From Candidatus Skiveiella danica (GTDB lineage: Bacteria; Pseudomonadota; Gammaproteobacteria; Burkholderiales; Burkholderiaceae_C), in NCBI GenBank assembly GCA_016721925.1, contig JADKHE010000001.1:186001-250000 (forward strand): a DNA stretch of 64,000 bases, given 5' to 3'. The translations under genes and the position numbers were made by a program. Each line of letters opens with the position of its first letter. The stretch's first letter is position 1. Of the stretch, positions 19,790-31,468 are shown piece by piece. The notes beneath the pieces are model-generated. The model was not told the origin of the DNA, did no database searches, and saw only the letters and a program-made list of their open reading frames with translations.

Positions 19790-20750
19790 CATCAATCGGT
19801 GTCGGCCAAGGTATAGGTTGGCCAACGCCAAGGCGTAAACGCACGCATCGCGTTCTTGGCAAGACCGCGGTAGCGCACTTTGCCAAAGCCCTACAACCGC
19901 TTTACCACGCCGAACCCGTGCCCCATCCGCGAGCGGATGCGCGACTTGTTGCGGTTCTTTGCCCGCACCGCTTCATCAACGATGCCGCCTCGCCGGGCAC
20001 GCTGATTCGTGAAGTCCCGTGCCTAGGGCGCCTTGCCCTCGTTTAGCACCTTCTGGCTGGCATACGCCGAGTCACCGTAGACCCTTGTCTCGTTGCCGTG
20101 CAACAAGTCAGGCATCGGGTGTTTGTCATGTACGTTGGCGGCCGTGAAAACGGTGCTGTGCGGCATGCCCAATTGACTGTCCGCACCAATATGCAATTAC
20201 ATGCCGAAATACCATTGTTAACCCTTGCGGATCTGGTGCATCTCGGGATCCCTTGCCTTGTCGGCGTTCTTGGCGGAGCTTGGGGCGTCGATGATGGTGG
20301 CATCCACGATGGTGCCGGTGTTGACCTTGAAGCCTCGCGCCTGCAACTCCTGCCCGATTTTGGCAAACCGGGCTTCGCCCAGTTTGTGCTCATTGAGCAG
20401 TCGACAGGACTTTAGCAAGGTTGTGCCATCGGGCATGGGCTCGCGGCCCAGATCGATTCCCACGAAGCGGTGCAGGCTGGAGCCGCCGTAGAGCGCCTCC
20501 TCGCATGCCAGGTGCGCCAGGGTGAACCAGTGCTGGATGAAGTGGATGCGCAACAGGCGCTCCAGACCGATGGGCGGGCGCCCGTTGCCGGCCTTGGGTA
20601 ATGGGGCTTCATGAACTCGCAAAGTGCTGCCCACGGTACGATGGCATTCATAGTATTGGGGACTTCGTCGCGCCGTGTGGGCTTGCGGTAGTGCTCATAT
20701 GCCGAACGTTGATCGGTGGCCATCGCCAGGTTCTGTAGTTTCATCGCCAT
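19790..20750 (-). pseudogene. Decayed IS5-family transposase
   Basis: Read on the minus strand, the sequence follows one IS5-type transposase: MKLQNLAMATDQRSAYEHY, then after a frameshift GNGRPPIGLERLLRIHFIQHW and FKVNTGTIVDATIIDAPSS. Further on come FTAANVHDKHPMPDLLHG, YGDSAYASQK and RGLAKNAMRAFT. The frame has at least two nonsense TAA codons (after MHQIRKG and after QWYFGM), two TAG codons near the C-terminal third, and frameshifts near both ends. It cannot make a transposase. I could not find convincing terminal inverted repeats. Bases 19482-19789, between it and tRNA-Pro, hold nothing I recognise. Confidence 0.85.
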
Positions 20751-20797
20751 ACCACGCTCGACCCCCTGAGCATGGACCTATTCAGCGTTGCCTTAAG

Positions 20798-22993
<2,196 letters not shown>

Positions 22994-23049
22994 GGGGTGT
23001 TCCTCAGGCGGTTTGAAAGGGACGGCGCGGCTCAGTCACGCGCGGAAGG

Positions 23050-23067
23050 GGCCGGCGCACGCCGGCC
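23050..23067 (-). terminator. GC-rich hairpin after the alpha/beta hydrolase gene
   Basis: A ggccggc / gccggcc stem with a 4-base loop begins directly after the hydrolase stop codon on the minus strand. There is no T run, so termination is uncertain. Confidence 0.35.
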
Positions 23068-23889
23068 TCAGTCAGCCAGGAAGGCCAGCAGGTCGCGGGT
23101 CAGCCGCGCCTTGTCGGTGGCGAACAGGCCGTGGGGCGCGCCCTCGTACTCGATCAGGGCGCCGTGGGCGAGACCCGGCAGGGCGGCGCGTGCCGAGGCG
23201 TCGATCGGCACTGTCTGGTCCGCGGTGCCGTGAATGAGCAGCGTGGGCATGGTGAAGGCCGGCAGGTCGCCCCGGAAGTCGGTGCTGGAGAACGACTTCA
23301 GGCATTCGAGCGTGGCCCGCAGGCTGGCCTGCATCGCGACGCCGCGCGCCCATTGCAGCAGTTCGTCGCTCACCGGCCACGCAGTGGCGCTGACGCCGAA
23401 GAATTTCTCGAAGAAGCCGGTGAAGAAGCGGGCCCGGTCGTCCCGCAGGGCCTGCGCCGTCTGGTCGAAGGCGCCTTGCTCGGTGCCGCCCGGGTTGTCG
23501 GCCGTCTGCAGCCGGAACGGCAGCACCGACGACACCAGCGCCGCCTTGATCACCGACTGGCCGTTGTGGCGCGACATATAGCGGGCGACTTCGCCGCCGC
23601 CCATCGAAAAGCCGATCAGCGTGGCGTCGGTCGCGCCGGTCTGCCGGATCACCTCGGCCAGGTCGTCGGACAGGGTGTTGTAGTCGTAGCCGCTCCAGGG
23701 CTGCGACGACCGGCCAAAGCCGCGCCGGTCGTAGGCAATGACGCGGTGGCCGGCCTCGGCGATGGCCAGGGCCTGGTCGTCCCAGCTGTCGGCCGACAGC
23801 GGCCAGCCGTGGATCAGGATGACCGGGCGGCCGGCGCCCCAGTCCTTGAAGTACAGGCGGGTGTTGTCCGGGGTGGTGATGTGGTGCAT
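23068..23889 (-). CDS. Alpha/beta hydrolase, non-haem haloperoxidase/arylesterase type
   Basis: The 273-residue hydrolase fold protein has the nucleophile elbow GFSMGGGEVARY, the acid in HGTADQTVPID and the histidine in GAPHGL. The oxyanion segment is HGWPLSADSWDDQ. This pattern is that of the cofactor-free haloperoxidase (perhydrolase)/esterase group, which can form peracids from hydrogen peroxide. It lies directly upstream of katG on the same strand. The substrate is not predictable. Confidence 0.87.
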   Translation of the reverse strand: MHHITTPDNTRLYFKDWGAGRPVILIHGWPLSADSWDDQALAIAEAGHRVIAYDRRGFGRSSQPWSGYDYNTLSDDLAEVIRQTGATDATLIGFSMGGGEVARYMSRHNGQSVIKAALVSSVLPFRLQTADNPGGTEQGAFDQTAQALRDDRARFFTGFFEKFFGVSATAWPVSDELLQWARGVAMQASLRATLECLKSFSSTDFRGDLPAFTMPTLLIHGTADQTVPIDASARAALPGLAHGALIEYEGAPHGLFATDKARLTRDLLAFLAD

Positions 23890-23948
23890 GATGCGGGTCC
23901 TTGTTGGGGGAGTGAAATCGTTGGGTGTGGCACGAAAGGGGTTGTCGC

Positions 23949-25334
23949 TCAGGGGGCGGAAGCCGGCCGTGTGGCGCTGACGCGCCAGATCACATTGCCC
24001 ACGTCGTCAGCCACCAGCAGAGCGCCTTGCCGGTCCAGCGCCACGCCGACCGGGCGCCCATAGGCGCTGCCCTGTGCGCTGAGAAAGCCGGTCAGCAGCG
24101 CGACGGGCGGGCCCGCAGGCTGGCCGCGGGCAAACGGCACGAACACCACCTGGTAGCCGCTGTGCGGCTGGCGGTTCCACGAGCCGTGCTGCCCGATGAA
24201 CATGCCGTGGGCAAAGGGTGGTGGCAGCGTCGTGCCGGTGGACGAAGCCAGGCCGAGCGAGGCGGTGTGTGGCCCCAGCGCGTAGTCGGGCACGAGTGCT
24301 TTTGCCACCAGCTCGGGTTGCTGTGGCGTCACCCGGGCATCGATGTGCTGGCCGAAATAGCTGTACGGCCACCCATAGAAGCCGCCGTCGCGCACCGAGG
24401 TCAGGTAGTCAGGCACCAGGTCGCTGCCCAGCTCGTCGCGCTCGTTCACCACGGTCCACAAGGCGCCGGTGGTCGGCTCCCAAGCCATGCCGTTCGGGTT
24501 GCGCAGGCCGGTGGCAAACAGGCGATGGGCCCCGCTGCGCAGGTCGACCTCCCAGATGGCGGCGCGTTCGGCCTCCACCGCCATGCCGCGTTCGGCCACG
24601 TTGCTGTTCGAGCCCACCGTCACGTAAAGCCTGGTGCCGTCCGGGCTGGCGATCAGGCTTTTCGTCCAGTGGTGGTTGATCGGCCCGGCCGGCAATTCGA
24701 TCACGCGCCGGCCCGGCACCGTGATGCGCAGGTCGCCCGTGGCATACGGGAATGCCAGCACCGCGTCGGAGTTGGCGACATACAGGGTGCTGCCCACCAG
24801 CGCCATGCCAAAGGGCGAGTGCAGCCCCTCCAGGAACGCCGAGCGCCGATCCGCCACCCCGTCGCCGTCGGTGTCGCGCAGCAGGGTGATCCGGTTGGCG
24901 CTGGGGACGGCCGCCCCGGCGCGTGCCATCACCAGGCCCATGATCCAGCCCTTGATGCCGGTCGCGTCGTCGGGCTTGGGCGGCGCGTTGGTCTCGGCCA
25001 CCAGCACATCGCCATTGGGCAGCACCAGCAGCCAGCGCGGATGGGCCAGACCGGCGGCAAAGGCATTGACCCGGGTGCCCGGCGCAAGCTCGGGCGTGGC
25101 GCCGGGCGGCCAGCCCACCGCCGGCGCGATGTTCACGGTGGGAATCAGCCTGGACGTGGGGGCCGGCAGGGTCGGGCGGGGCCCGGTGCCGTCGGCAACC
25201 GACAGCGTGGCCATCTCGCCGCAGCCCCCGAGGGCCAGGAGCAGCAGGCCCAGGGCGCAGGCGGCTGCATGTGGACGGCCGCGGCCCGGGCGGGGGAAGC
25301 CTGTGGCCAATCTGGCGGCGGTCGGAGCGGGCAT
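23949..25334 (-). CDS. Lipoprotein PQQ-dependent sugar dehydrogenase
   Basis: The 461-residue protein has a lipoprotein signal (ALGLLLLALGGC, with Cys as the lipidated residue) and a six-bladed propeller of the glucose/sorbosone dehydrogenase type. Recognisable blocks are GLAHPRWLLVLPNGDVLVAET, LHSPFGMALVG, LRNPNGMAWEP, GSWNRQPHSGY and AYGRPVGVALDRQGALLVADD. Such enzymes oxidise aldose sugars at the outer face of the membrane using PQQ. ATG 25334 is supported by GAGGA just upstream and by the signal peptide; no pqq genes are present here. Confidence 0.85.
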   Translation of the reverse strand: MPAPTAARLATGFPRPGRGRPHAAACALGLLLLALGGCGEMATLSVADGTGPRPTLPAPTSRLIPTVNIAPAVGWPPGATPELAPGTRVNAFAAGLAHPRWLLVLPNGDVLVAETNAPPKPDDATGIKGWIMGLVMARAGAAVPSANRITLLRDTDGDGVADRRSAFLEGLHSPFGMALVGSTLYVANSDAVLAFPYATGDLRITVPGRRVIELPAGPINHHWTKSLIASPDGTRLYVTVGSNSNVAERGMAVEAERAAIWEVDLRSGAHRLFATGLRNPNGMAWEPTTGALWTVVNERDELGSDLVPDYLTSVRDGGFYGWPYSYFGQHIDARVTPQQPELVAKALVPDYALGPHTASLGLASSTGTTLPPPFAHGMFIGQHGSWNRQPHSGYQVVFVPFARGQPAGPPVALLTGFLSAQGSAYGRPVGVALDRQGALLVADDVGNVIWRVSATRPASAP

Positions 25335-25733
25335 GGGCGGTCCTCGGGAACGGATGGGCGGGTCGTGGAAAGCGGGCAGACGGGCGGGACCGATGGTGTG
25401 CTCGGGCCTCACCGGGCGATCCGCCAGCGTAGGGCGGGTTGCCGCGCCGATCTGTGCCCTGGCGAACATGGCGCGAATGCGCCGGGGGGCCGCGCACGGT
25501 CCTTGGTGTGTCGGCAGCAGGTGCTGCGGTGCCTTCTGCATCGCGGCCATCGGCTCGGATCCGATTTTCAGGGGTAGATTGGCTATTTCCCATCGTAAAA
25601 TGGTCATTTCATGCTATCAAAGCAGGATCTTCTGAGAGGCCCTGTGTGCGCCATCGCACAGCGCTTCGGCGGTTTGCGCGACAGGATTCGGGTCCCGGCG
25701 CCACGGTGCCCTATTGATGTGCAGGAGAGATCC
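25335..25733. other. 399-bp divergent intergenic region
   Basis: It separates the sugar dehydrogenase from the FMN reductase. Apart from a dispersed repeat copy at 25566-25630 and an AGGAGA ribosome-binding site before the reductase, I see no gene or defined operator in it. Confidence 0.5.
25566..25630 (-). repeat. Dispersed ~65-bp repeat, copy 5
   Basis: On the minus strand it reads gatcctgctttgatagcatg, then aaatgaccattttacgatg, ggaaatagccaat, and ends cctgaaaa. It lies in the divergent region between the sugar dehydrogenase and FMN reductase genes. Confidence 0.78.
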
Positions 25734-26285
25734 ATGTCCCAGTTCCAGATTGCCGTCCTCGTCGGCAGCCTTCGTCGCGATTCCTTCAACCGCAAGCTGG
25801 CCACCGGCCTGGCCTTGCTGGCGCCGCCGGACTTTTCGTTCAGGCACGTGGAGATCGGTGACCTGCCGCTCTACAACCAGGACGATGACGCCAACCAGGC
25901 GGATTCCGTGAAGCGAATGAAGGCCGAGATCACCGCCGCCCAGGGCCTGCTGTTTGTCACCGCCGAATACAACCGCTCCATCCCTGGCGTCCTCAAGAAT
26001 GCGCTGGACCACGCCTCGCGCCCGTACGGCAAAAGTGCCTGGACCGGCAAGCCGGCCGGCGTGATGGGCGTTTCCGTCGGCGCGATGGGCACGGCCATGG
26101 CCCAGCAGCACCTGCGCAACATCCTGTCGTACCTGGATGTTCCGACCCTGGGCCAGCCCGAAGTCTTTATCAAGGCGACGGAAGAGCTTTTCAAGGCGGA
26201 CGGGAGCCTGGGTGACGACAGCCGGAAGTTCCTGCAAAGCTGGATGGACCGCTATGTCACCTGGGTGAAGAAGCACGCGGCCTGA
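25734..26285 (+). CDS. NADPH-dependent FMN reductase
   Basis: The 183-residue flavodoxin-fold oxidoreductase has the phosphate-binding loop VGSLRRDSFNRKLA, the segment FVTAEYNRSIPGVLKNALDH, and GKPAGVMGVSVGAMG. The family reduces FMN, quinones or azo compounds with NAD(P)H, often as a dimer in the cytosol (ChrR/azobenzene reductase-like). ATG 25734 follows AGGAGA by 6 bases. The BrkB-family gene starts 25 bp downstream, so the two may be one transcript. Confidence 0.9.
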   Translation: MSQFQIAVLVGSLRRDSFNRKLATGLALLAPPDFSFRHVEIGDLPLYNQDDDANQADSVKRMKAEITAAQGLLFVTAEYNRSIPGVLKNALDHASRPYGKSAWTGKPAGVMGVSVGAMGTAMAQQHLRNILSYLDVPTLGQPEVFIKATEELFKADGSLGDDSRKFLQSWMDRYVTWVKKHAA

Positions 26286-26310
26286 CGGACACGCCGAAGG
26301 ACAAGCAGCC

Positions 26311-27228
26311 GTGGCTGGTTCCATGCCGTTGAGCCTGGATGCATGGTGGATCATGCTCAGGCAGATGAGTCGCTCCTGGCTCGACGACTACGCCTTGAGC
26401 ATGGGCGCCGCGCTGGCCTATTACACGCTGTTCTCGCTGGCGCCCCTGCTGTTGATCGTGATTGCGGTGGCCGGGCTGGTCTTCGGCGAGGATGCCGCAC
26501 GCGGCGAGATTTCGGCGCAGCTGCGTTCGCTGATGGGCGAAGGGGGCGCACAGGCCGTGCAGGGCCTGCTGGCCAGTGTGCACAAACCGGCCGAGGGGGT
26601 TGCTGCCACGGTGCTCGGCGCGGTGCTCCTGTTTGTAGGGGCGACCACGGTGTTCAGCGAACTGCAGGACGCGCTGGACCGCATCTGGCGTGCACCCACG
26701 CCGTCGCGGCCCGGAGGCTGGTTCAGCCTGGTTCGCGCGCGCCTGCTCTCGTTCGGCATGATTCTGGCGATCGGCTTCCTGCTGACCGTGTCGCTGGTCG
26801 TCAGCGCCACCCTGGCGCTTATGGGGCGATGGCTGGAGCCGGTCTTCGGCGGCTGGCTCGCGGTGGCCTCGGCCGCCAGCGCCATCGGTGGCTTTGTGCT
26901 GGTGGCGGTCACCTTTGCGTTGATCTACAAGGTCATGCCGCGCGTGCGCGTGCAATGGAAAGATGTGTGGATCGGCGCGTTGTTTACTGCCGTGCTCTTC
27001 ACTTTGGGCAAGTCGCTCATCGGCGTCTACCTCGGGCGCAGCGGGGTGGTCTCGGGCTTTGGTGCCGCCGGCTCGCTGGTGGTGGTGTTGCTGTGGGTGT
27101 ACTACTCGGCGCAGATTTTCCTGATCGGCGCGGAGTTCACCTGGGCTTATGCCAACGCCTTCGGTTCCCGCAAGCCCGCAGAACTCCCGGGCCCATCCCG
27201 TGCGGGTCTGCCCGGGGCGCTGGGATGA
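26311..27228 (+). CDS. YihY/BrkB-family inner-membrane protein
   Basis: The 305-residue polytopic protein has about six membrane helices. The family blocks are ALSMGAALAYYTLFSLAPLLLI, a central TVFSELQDALDRIWR loop, and FGAAGSLVVVLLWVYYSAQIFLIGAEFTWAYA. The family was once mislabelled RNase BN; its true function is uncertain, possibly export or envelope-related. It starts with GTG (GAAGG 10 bases upstream) and lies 25 bp after the FMN reductase. Confidence 0.87.
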   Translation: MAGSMPLSLDAWWIMLRQMSRSWLDDYALSMGAALAYYTLFSLAPLLLIVIAVAGLVFGEDAARGEISAQLRSLMGEGGAQAVQGLLASVHKPAEGVAATVLGAVLLFVGATTVFSELQDALDRIWRAPTPSRPGGWFSLVRARLLSFGMILAIGFLLTVSLVVSATLALMGRWLEPVFGGWLAVASAASAIGGFVLVAVTFALIYKVMPRVRVQWKDVWIGALFTAVLFTLGKSLIGVYLGRSGVVSGFGAAGSLVVVLLWVYYSAQIFLIGAEFTWAYANAFGSRKPAELPGPSRAGLPGALG

Positions 27229-27438
27229 CCGTCATGACAAGCCTTCAATGAAATGTCCGTCTGCGTCCATCCGGACAGGGACCGCACGCAGCAACGTTGA
27301 CCTCAGGGGGCGCCGGTTGCGCGTCTGTGCGCGGGCGAGCCCCGGCGCAAGACGTGCGGCACTGCACAGACCCGACGGGGATCGGGCCCTAGATTCAGGC
27401 ATGGCTGGTCGCGGACCGGCTCCATCAAGGGGTACCCC

Positions 27439-27987
27439 GTGAATCAGACCAGCCACCATGTTTCAGGCTTCTTTGCTGTTTGCGACGAGGCGAGGGCCAC
27501 GCGGGACGAACTGGTCGTGCGGGGCCTGCCACCCGCACAGTTGCGTATCTATGAAACCGACGAGGTACCGTCCGCGCCGATGCCGAAAGGAGACAGCAAC
27601 GCTGTGCTGAAAGACGTGCTGGTGGACGGCGCCATCGGAACCGCGGTGGGTACCGGCCTGGGCGCCCTGGCGGAGGTTGCGCTGGTGGCGGCGAACGTGA
27701 CGCTGTTCATCGCCAGTCCGCTGATCGCGCCGCTGGCAATGCTGGGATGGGGTGCGGCGATCGGCGGCGTGGTCGGCGCCACGGCCGGTGCAACGGCCGA
27801 TCCTCGGGCCGCGGGCGCATCCGGCGATGACATGAAGGACAGCTGGCTGTCCGACATGGTGCGCGATGCGGTTTCACAAGGTCAGATCGTGCTGGTCGCC
27901 GAGACCCGCACGGCGCAGGAGACCGCGATCGCCCGGGAGGTCATCGGGGCATCGGTCGGCGATGTCAGAGACGTGGTCGCCGCCTAG
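27439..27987 (+). CDS. Glycine-zipper hypothetical protein
   Basis: I do not recognise a family for this 182-residue protein. A soluble N-terminal ~60 residues precedes a long Gly/Ala-rich hydrophobic hairpin (GAIGTAVGTGLGALAEVALVAA, then a second helix with GWGAAIGGVVGATAGATA). A short charged tail follows. Such glycine-zipper hairpins associate with membranes. The GTG start has AAGGGG 7 bases upstream. A role in stress response is possible by resemblance to proteins with similar layout, but nothing proves it. Confidence 0.65.
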   Translation: MNQTSHHVSGFFAVCDEARATRDELVVRGLPPAQLRIYETDEVPSAPMPKGDSNAVLKDVLVDGAIGTAVGTGLGALAEVALVAANVTLFIASPLIAPLAMLGWGAAIGGVVGATAGATADPRAAGASGDDMKDSWLSDMVRDAVSQGQIVLVAETRTAQETAIAREVIGASVGDVRDVVAA

Positions 27988-28087
27988 GTGCCCTCCTGGC
28001 CAGCCACTGCCTTGACGACCGCGCTCTCGTGCGTCTGAGGCTGACCTCTTTTCCCGACCGGCTGGCTTCTTGACAAGGCTTTTTCCG

Positions 28088-29194
28088 ATGCACCTCACGC
28101 AATCTCCAGGGGCCATGGCCGCGCCATCCTCCATGTACTTTCGTGGCGTGGGTACCGCCACCCCGCCCGCTCGTTACACCAAGGCCGAATGCCTGGACGC
28201 ATTTGAACAGTCCGACTGGTATGGCCGGCTCGATGCGCGCGCGCATTTCGTCGCGCGCACGGTGTTGCAGCGAGACAATGGCATCGAGGCCCGGCGGCTG
28301 GCCGTGGGCTCGCTGGCGGAGGTCTTCACGATCGACCCCAACACGTTGAGCCAGCGCTTTCTGGCCCATGCGCCCGCGCTGGCGGCGGATGCCGGCCAAC
28401 GCGCGCTGGCCGACGCCGGGCTGACACCCGGTGACATCGGCGCCGTGGTCATCAGCACGTGCACCGGCTACCTGCGTCCGGGGCTTTCAGGCCATGTCAT
28501 CGAGCGTCTTGGCCTTCGGCGTGACGTGCAGGGGTTTGACCTGGTGGGGCAGGGCTGCGCCGCCGCGCTGCCGAATTTTTCGCTCGGCCGCGCATTGCTG
28601 GGCTCTGGCGCCTGCGAGCATGTGCTGTCGATCTGTGTCGAAGTCAGCAGTGCGGCCATGTACCTTGACAACGATCCGGGTGTTCTGATCAGTGCCTGCC
28701 TGTTCGGAGACGGTGCCGGTGCGGCCGTCCTGTCGCGCCAGGCCCGACCCGGCGCCCGTCGTATTGAGTGGGTTGACAGCACGACTCGGACCGACCCCGG
28801 ACAACGCAAGGCACTGATGTTCGAGCAGCGCGACGGCATGTTGCGCAACATCCTGACGCGCGCCGTGCCGGGGCTGGCCGCCCAGGCCGCGCACGAGGTG
28901 CTCGATACCGTGCTGGGCCGCGCGGGTCTGCAGACGACGGATCTGCGTGCCTGGATCCTGCATGCCGGCGGGCGCGACGTGTTGCTTGCCGTGGAGCGTG
29001 AAGTCGGGCTTGACCCGCAGGCGCTGCGGCACAGCGCGGCCATGCTGCGAGAGTACGGCAACCTGTCCAGCGCGTTTGTCTATTTCGTGCTGCAGGCAGC
29101 CCTGGCTGACGATGTAGCCGATGGCTGGTGGTGGCTGTCCTCGTTTGGCGCGGGATTCAGCTGCCATGGCGCCTTGTTGCGGGTGAGCCGGTGA
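28088..29194 (+). CDS. Type III polyketide synthase (chalcone/alkylresorcinol synthase family)
   Basis: The 368-residue enzyme keeps the whole type III PKS triad: C157 in VGQGCAAALPNF, H292 in WILHAGGRDVL and N325 in REYGNLSSAF. It also has the STCTGYLRPGLSG strand and FGDGAGAAVL. A C-terminal SFGAGFSCHG replaces the plant GFGPG loop. Such enzymes extend an acyl starter with malonyl-CoA and cyclise it to resorcinols or pyrones. It opens a five-gene operon with a methyltransferase, flavoprotein, ACP and ketosynthase. ATG 28088 was chosen (AAGG 10 bases upstream); TTG 28070 and ATG 28115 are alternatives. The product is unknown. Confidence 0.85.
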   Translation: MHLTQSPGAMAAPSSMYFRGVGTATPPARYTKAECLDAFEQSDWYGRLDARAHFVARTVLQRDNGIEARRLAVGSLAEVFTIDPNTLSQRFLAHAPALAADAGQRALADAGLTPGDIGAVVISTCTGYLRPGLSGHVIERLGLRRDVQGFDLVGQGCAAALPNFSLGRALLGSGACEHVLSICVEVSSAAMYLDNDPGVLISACLFGDGAGAAVLSRQARPGARRIEWVDSTTRTDPGQRKALMFEQRDGMLRNILTRAVPGLAAQAAHEVLDTVLGRAGLQTTDLRAWILHAGGRDVLLAVEREVGLDPQALRHSAAMLREYGNLSSAFVYFVLQAALADDVADGWWWLSSFGAGFSCHGALLRVSR

Positions 29195-29931
29195 TGAACC
29201 GCATCGTCGCCCCCGAAGTGCTCGACGGCCTGGCCAGTGACGATCCGGCCGCGTTGCGCTCGCGCCGCGACCTGCGGCGCGTCCACCGAGCCATGGGGAC
29301 ACGTTCCGTTGTGGTGCGCGCCTTGAAGGACATGACATCGTCGTGGCAAAAAATGCCGCTACGGCGCGTACTTGAGCTTGGCGCTGGCGACGGCAGCCTG
29401 ATGCTCGGCGTGGCGCGTTCGCTCGCAGCGCGCTGGCCGAAGATCGAATTGACGCTGCTTGATGCACAGGCGTTGCTTGCGCCCGAAACCTTGCGCGGCT
29501 TCACGGCCTTGGGATGGACGGTCTCGACCGACATCACCGATGTCTTCGATTGGTTGGCCCGGCCTGTCGAAAGCCAGGCATCCGGCGACAAGGCGCCCCA
29601 TTGGGACCTGATCGTGACCAACCTGTTCCTGCATCACTTTGAAGGGAGTCGGCTCACTGCGTTGCTCGCCGCGATTGCGGCACGGGGCGAACGCTTCTTT
29701 GCCTGCGAGCCGCGCCGCGCACGCGTGGCACTCGCCGGCAGTCACCTGGTTGGTGCCATTGGCGCAGGCCCGGTGACGCGTGTAGACGCCGTGCTGAGCG
29801 TGAGGGCCGGTTTTCGCGGCAACGAGCTTACAACCTTGTGGCCGGATGTCGGGGATGTCTGGCAGACGCAGGAGTCCTCGGCGGGCCTGTTCAGTCATTG
29901 TTTCCGCGCCGAGCCGATCGAGGTGACCTGA
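29194..29931 (+). CDS. SAM-dependent class I methyltransferase
   Basis: The 245-residue protein has a Rossmann SAM-binding motif I (VLELGAGDGSLMLGVARSL), an acidic residue at the next strand (LTLLDAQ), and the motif DLIVTNLFLHHFEGSRL. Its ATG shares the A of the PKS stop codon (TGATG), so translation is coupled. It should methylate the oxygen or carbon of the polyketide. There is no membrane segment. Confidence 0.85.
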   Translation: MNRIVAPEVLDGLASDDPAALRSRRDLRRVHRAMGTRSVVVRALKDMTSSWQKMPLRRVLELGAGDGSLMLGVARSLAARWPKIELTLLDAQALLAPETLRGFTALGWTVSTDITDVFDWLARPVESQASGDKAPHWDLIVTNLFLHHFEGSRLTALLAAIAARGERFFACEPRRARVALAGSHLVGAIGAGPVTRVDAVLSVRAGFRGNELTTLWPDVGDVWQTQESSAGLFSHCFRAEPIEVT

Positions 29932-31181
29932 TGGAAACCAGCTTTGACGCCGTCATCATCGGGGCCGGACCCGCCGGATCGGCTGCGGCCATCTGGCTGG
30001 CACGCGCCGGCTGGTCGGTGGCCCTGGTGGAAAAGCAGGCCTTTCCCCGCCGCAAGGTGTGTGGCGAGTGCATGGCCGCCAGCAACCGGCCACTGCTCGA
30101 CGCGTTGGGGATCGGCGCGGCGTTCGAGGACGCCGCGGGGCCGGAGCTGCGCCAGGTCGCGCTGATGTGCGGTGAACACACCCTCACCGCCGACCTGCCA
30201 GCCGCTGAACACCCGGGCTATGCCTGGGGCCGGGCGCTCGGTCGTGAAACGCTTGACACCCTGTTGCTGGAAGAGGCACTGGCCGCTGGCGCCCAGGTGT
30301 TCCAGCCGTGGACCGTCAAAGCCCTCGAAGGCGGCGCGGGTGCCTGGCGTTGCGAACTCCGCGGTGCGGATGCCGGCGCAAGCCTGAGCTTGCACTCGCC
30401 CGTGGCCATTGCCGCGCATGGCTCGTGGGAGTCGCTGCCTTCCGAGCGACCGCACCGGCGCGGCCAGCGCAGCGGTGCCGACCTGCTGGCCTTCAAGGCC
30501 AACTTCCGCGGTGCTGCGCTGCAGGAGGGCCTGCTGCCGGTGCTCTGTTTTGATGGCGGCTACGGGGGCATGGTGGTGGCGGATGGCGGCGTGACCACGG
30601 TGGCCTGCTGTGTCCGGCGTGATCGACTGGAGGCCTGGCGGGCCGCGTCGCCGGGCAGCGCGGCCGGGGACGTGGTGGAAGCCATGCTGCGGCGGGCGTG
30701 TGGGGGCGTGCAGCGGGCCTTGCGGCCGGCCTCTCGCGATGGGCCGTGGCTGTCGGCGGGTCCCCTGGACCCCGGCGTTCGCCTGAGCGCCACCGATGGG
30801 CTGCTGCGCATTGGCAATGCCGCCGGCGAGGCCCATCCGATCATCGGCGAGGGCATGAGCATGGCACTGCAGTCCGCCTCGCTGCTGTGCGCACAGCTGC
30901 TGCGCAGCGAGCGGCGCTCGGAACTGTCAGCCGTGGCGTGGCAGCGCGAGGTCAGCCGCCGCTATTGCATGCAGTGGCGCCACCATTTCGCGCGGCGCCT
31001 GCGGCTGGCCTCGGCGTTCGCGCAGCTGGCGATGCGTCCGCGGGGCGCTGCGGCGCTTGTCGCCGTGGTCAGTGGCTGGCCCGCCGTCCTGACACTGGGC
31101 GCCCGGTGGGGCGGCAAGACCCGCAGCGTGCCGGCACCTTTTACGCCGATGCAAACAACCTATCCAAGGGGAACCTCATGA
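29931..31181 (+). CDS. FAD-dependent oxidoreductase, geranylgeranyl-reductase/hydroxylase family
   Basis: The 416-residue flavoprotein begins with the dinucleotide fold VIIGAGPAGSAAAIWLARAGW. It then has the family motif FPRRKVCGECM and the second FAD site LLRIGNAAGEAHPIIGEGMSMALQSA. Members reduce isoprenoids or hydroxylate and dehydrogenate aromatic polyketides. Here, after a type III PKS and a methyltransferase, oxidation of a phenolic ring to a quinone is the likeliest use. It is coupled to the genes on both sides (TGATG before, ATGA after). Confidence 0.82.
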   Translation: METSFDAVIIGAGPAGSAAAIWLARAGWSVALVEKQAFPRRKVCGECMAASNRPLLDALGIGAAFEDAAGPELRQVALMCGEHTLTADLPAAEHPGYAWGRALGRETLDTLLLEEALAAGAQVFQPWTVKALEGGAGAWRCELRGADAGASLSLHSPVAIAAHGSWESLPSERPHRRGQRSGADLLAFKANFRGAALQEGLLPVLCFDGGYGGMVVADGGVTTVACCVRRDRLEAWRAASPGSAAGDVVEAMLRRACGGVQRALRPASRDGPWLSAGPLDPGVRLSATDGLLRIGNAAGEAHPIIGEGMSMALQSASLLCAQLLRSERRSELSAVAWQREVSRRYCMQWRHHFARRLRLASAFAQLAMRPRGAAALVAVVSGWPAVLTLGARWGGKTRSVPAPFTPMQTTYPRGTS

Positions 31182-31468
31182 CGACAACCTATGAACAGCT
31201 GTGCGCGATTCTGGTGCGGGACTACCAGCTGCAGCCGGAAGCCCTGGCGCTGACCGCGCCCCTGGAGGACCTGGGGATCGACTCTCTGGGTCTGGCGGAG
31301 CTGTTGTTCAACGTCGAAGACGAGCTCAGGATCACGCTGCCACCGGAAGCCGTGGATCTGGAGACGGTGGGTGATGTGGTTCGCTACCTGGACGAACTCA
31401 TCGCGAAGCCGCTGGCCGGCGTGGCGACCGGCATGGGCTTGGAGCAACCGGCCCGTCCCTCCGCATGA
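31178..31468 (+). CDS. Dedicated acyl carrier protein
   Basis: The 96-residue carrier protein has the phosphopantetheine site S36 in EDLGIDSLGLAELLFN. It overlaps the flavoprotein gene and the ketosynthase gene by 4 bases each. It probably carries the fatty or beta-ketoacyl starter handed to the type III PKS. A separate ACP inside a type III PKS operon is unusual, as most such enzymes take acyl-CoA. Confidence 0.88.
   Translation: MTTTYEQLCAILVRDYQLQPEALALTAPLEDLGIDSLGLAELLFNVEDELRITLPPEAVDLETVGDVVRYLDELIAKPLAGVATGMGLEQPARPSA

Noticed and set aside
28070..28075. TTGACA as a -35 promoter box before the polyketide operon
   Set aside because: It lies only 12 bp from the likely start ATG at 28088, with no room for a -10 box, so it cannot drive that start.
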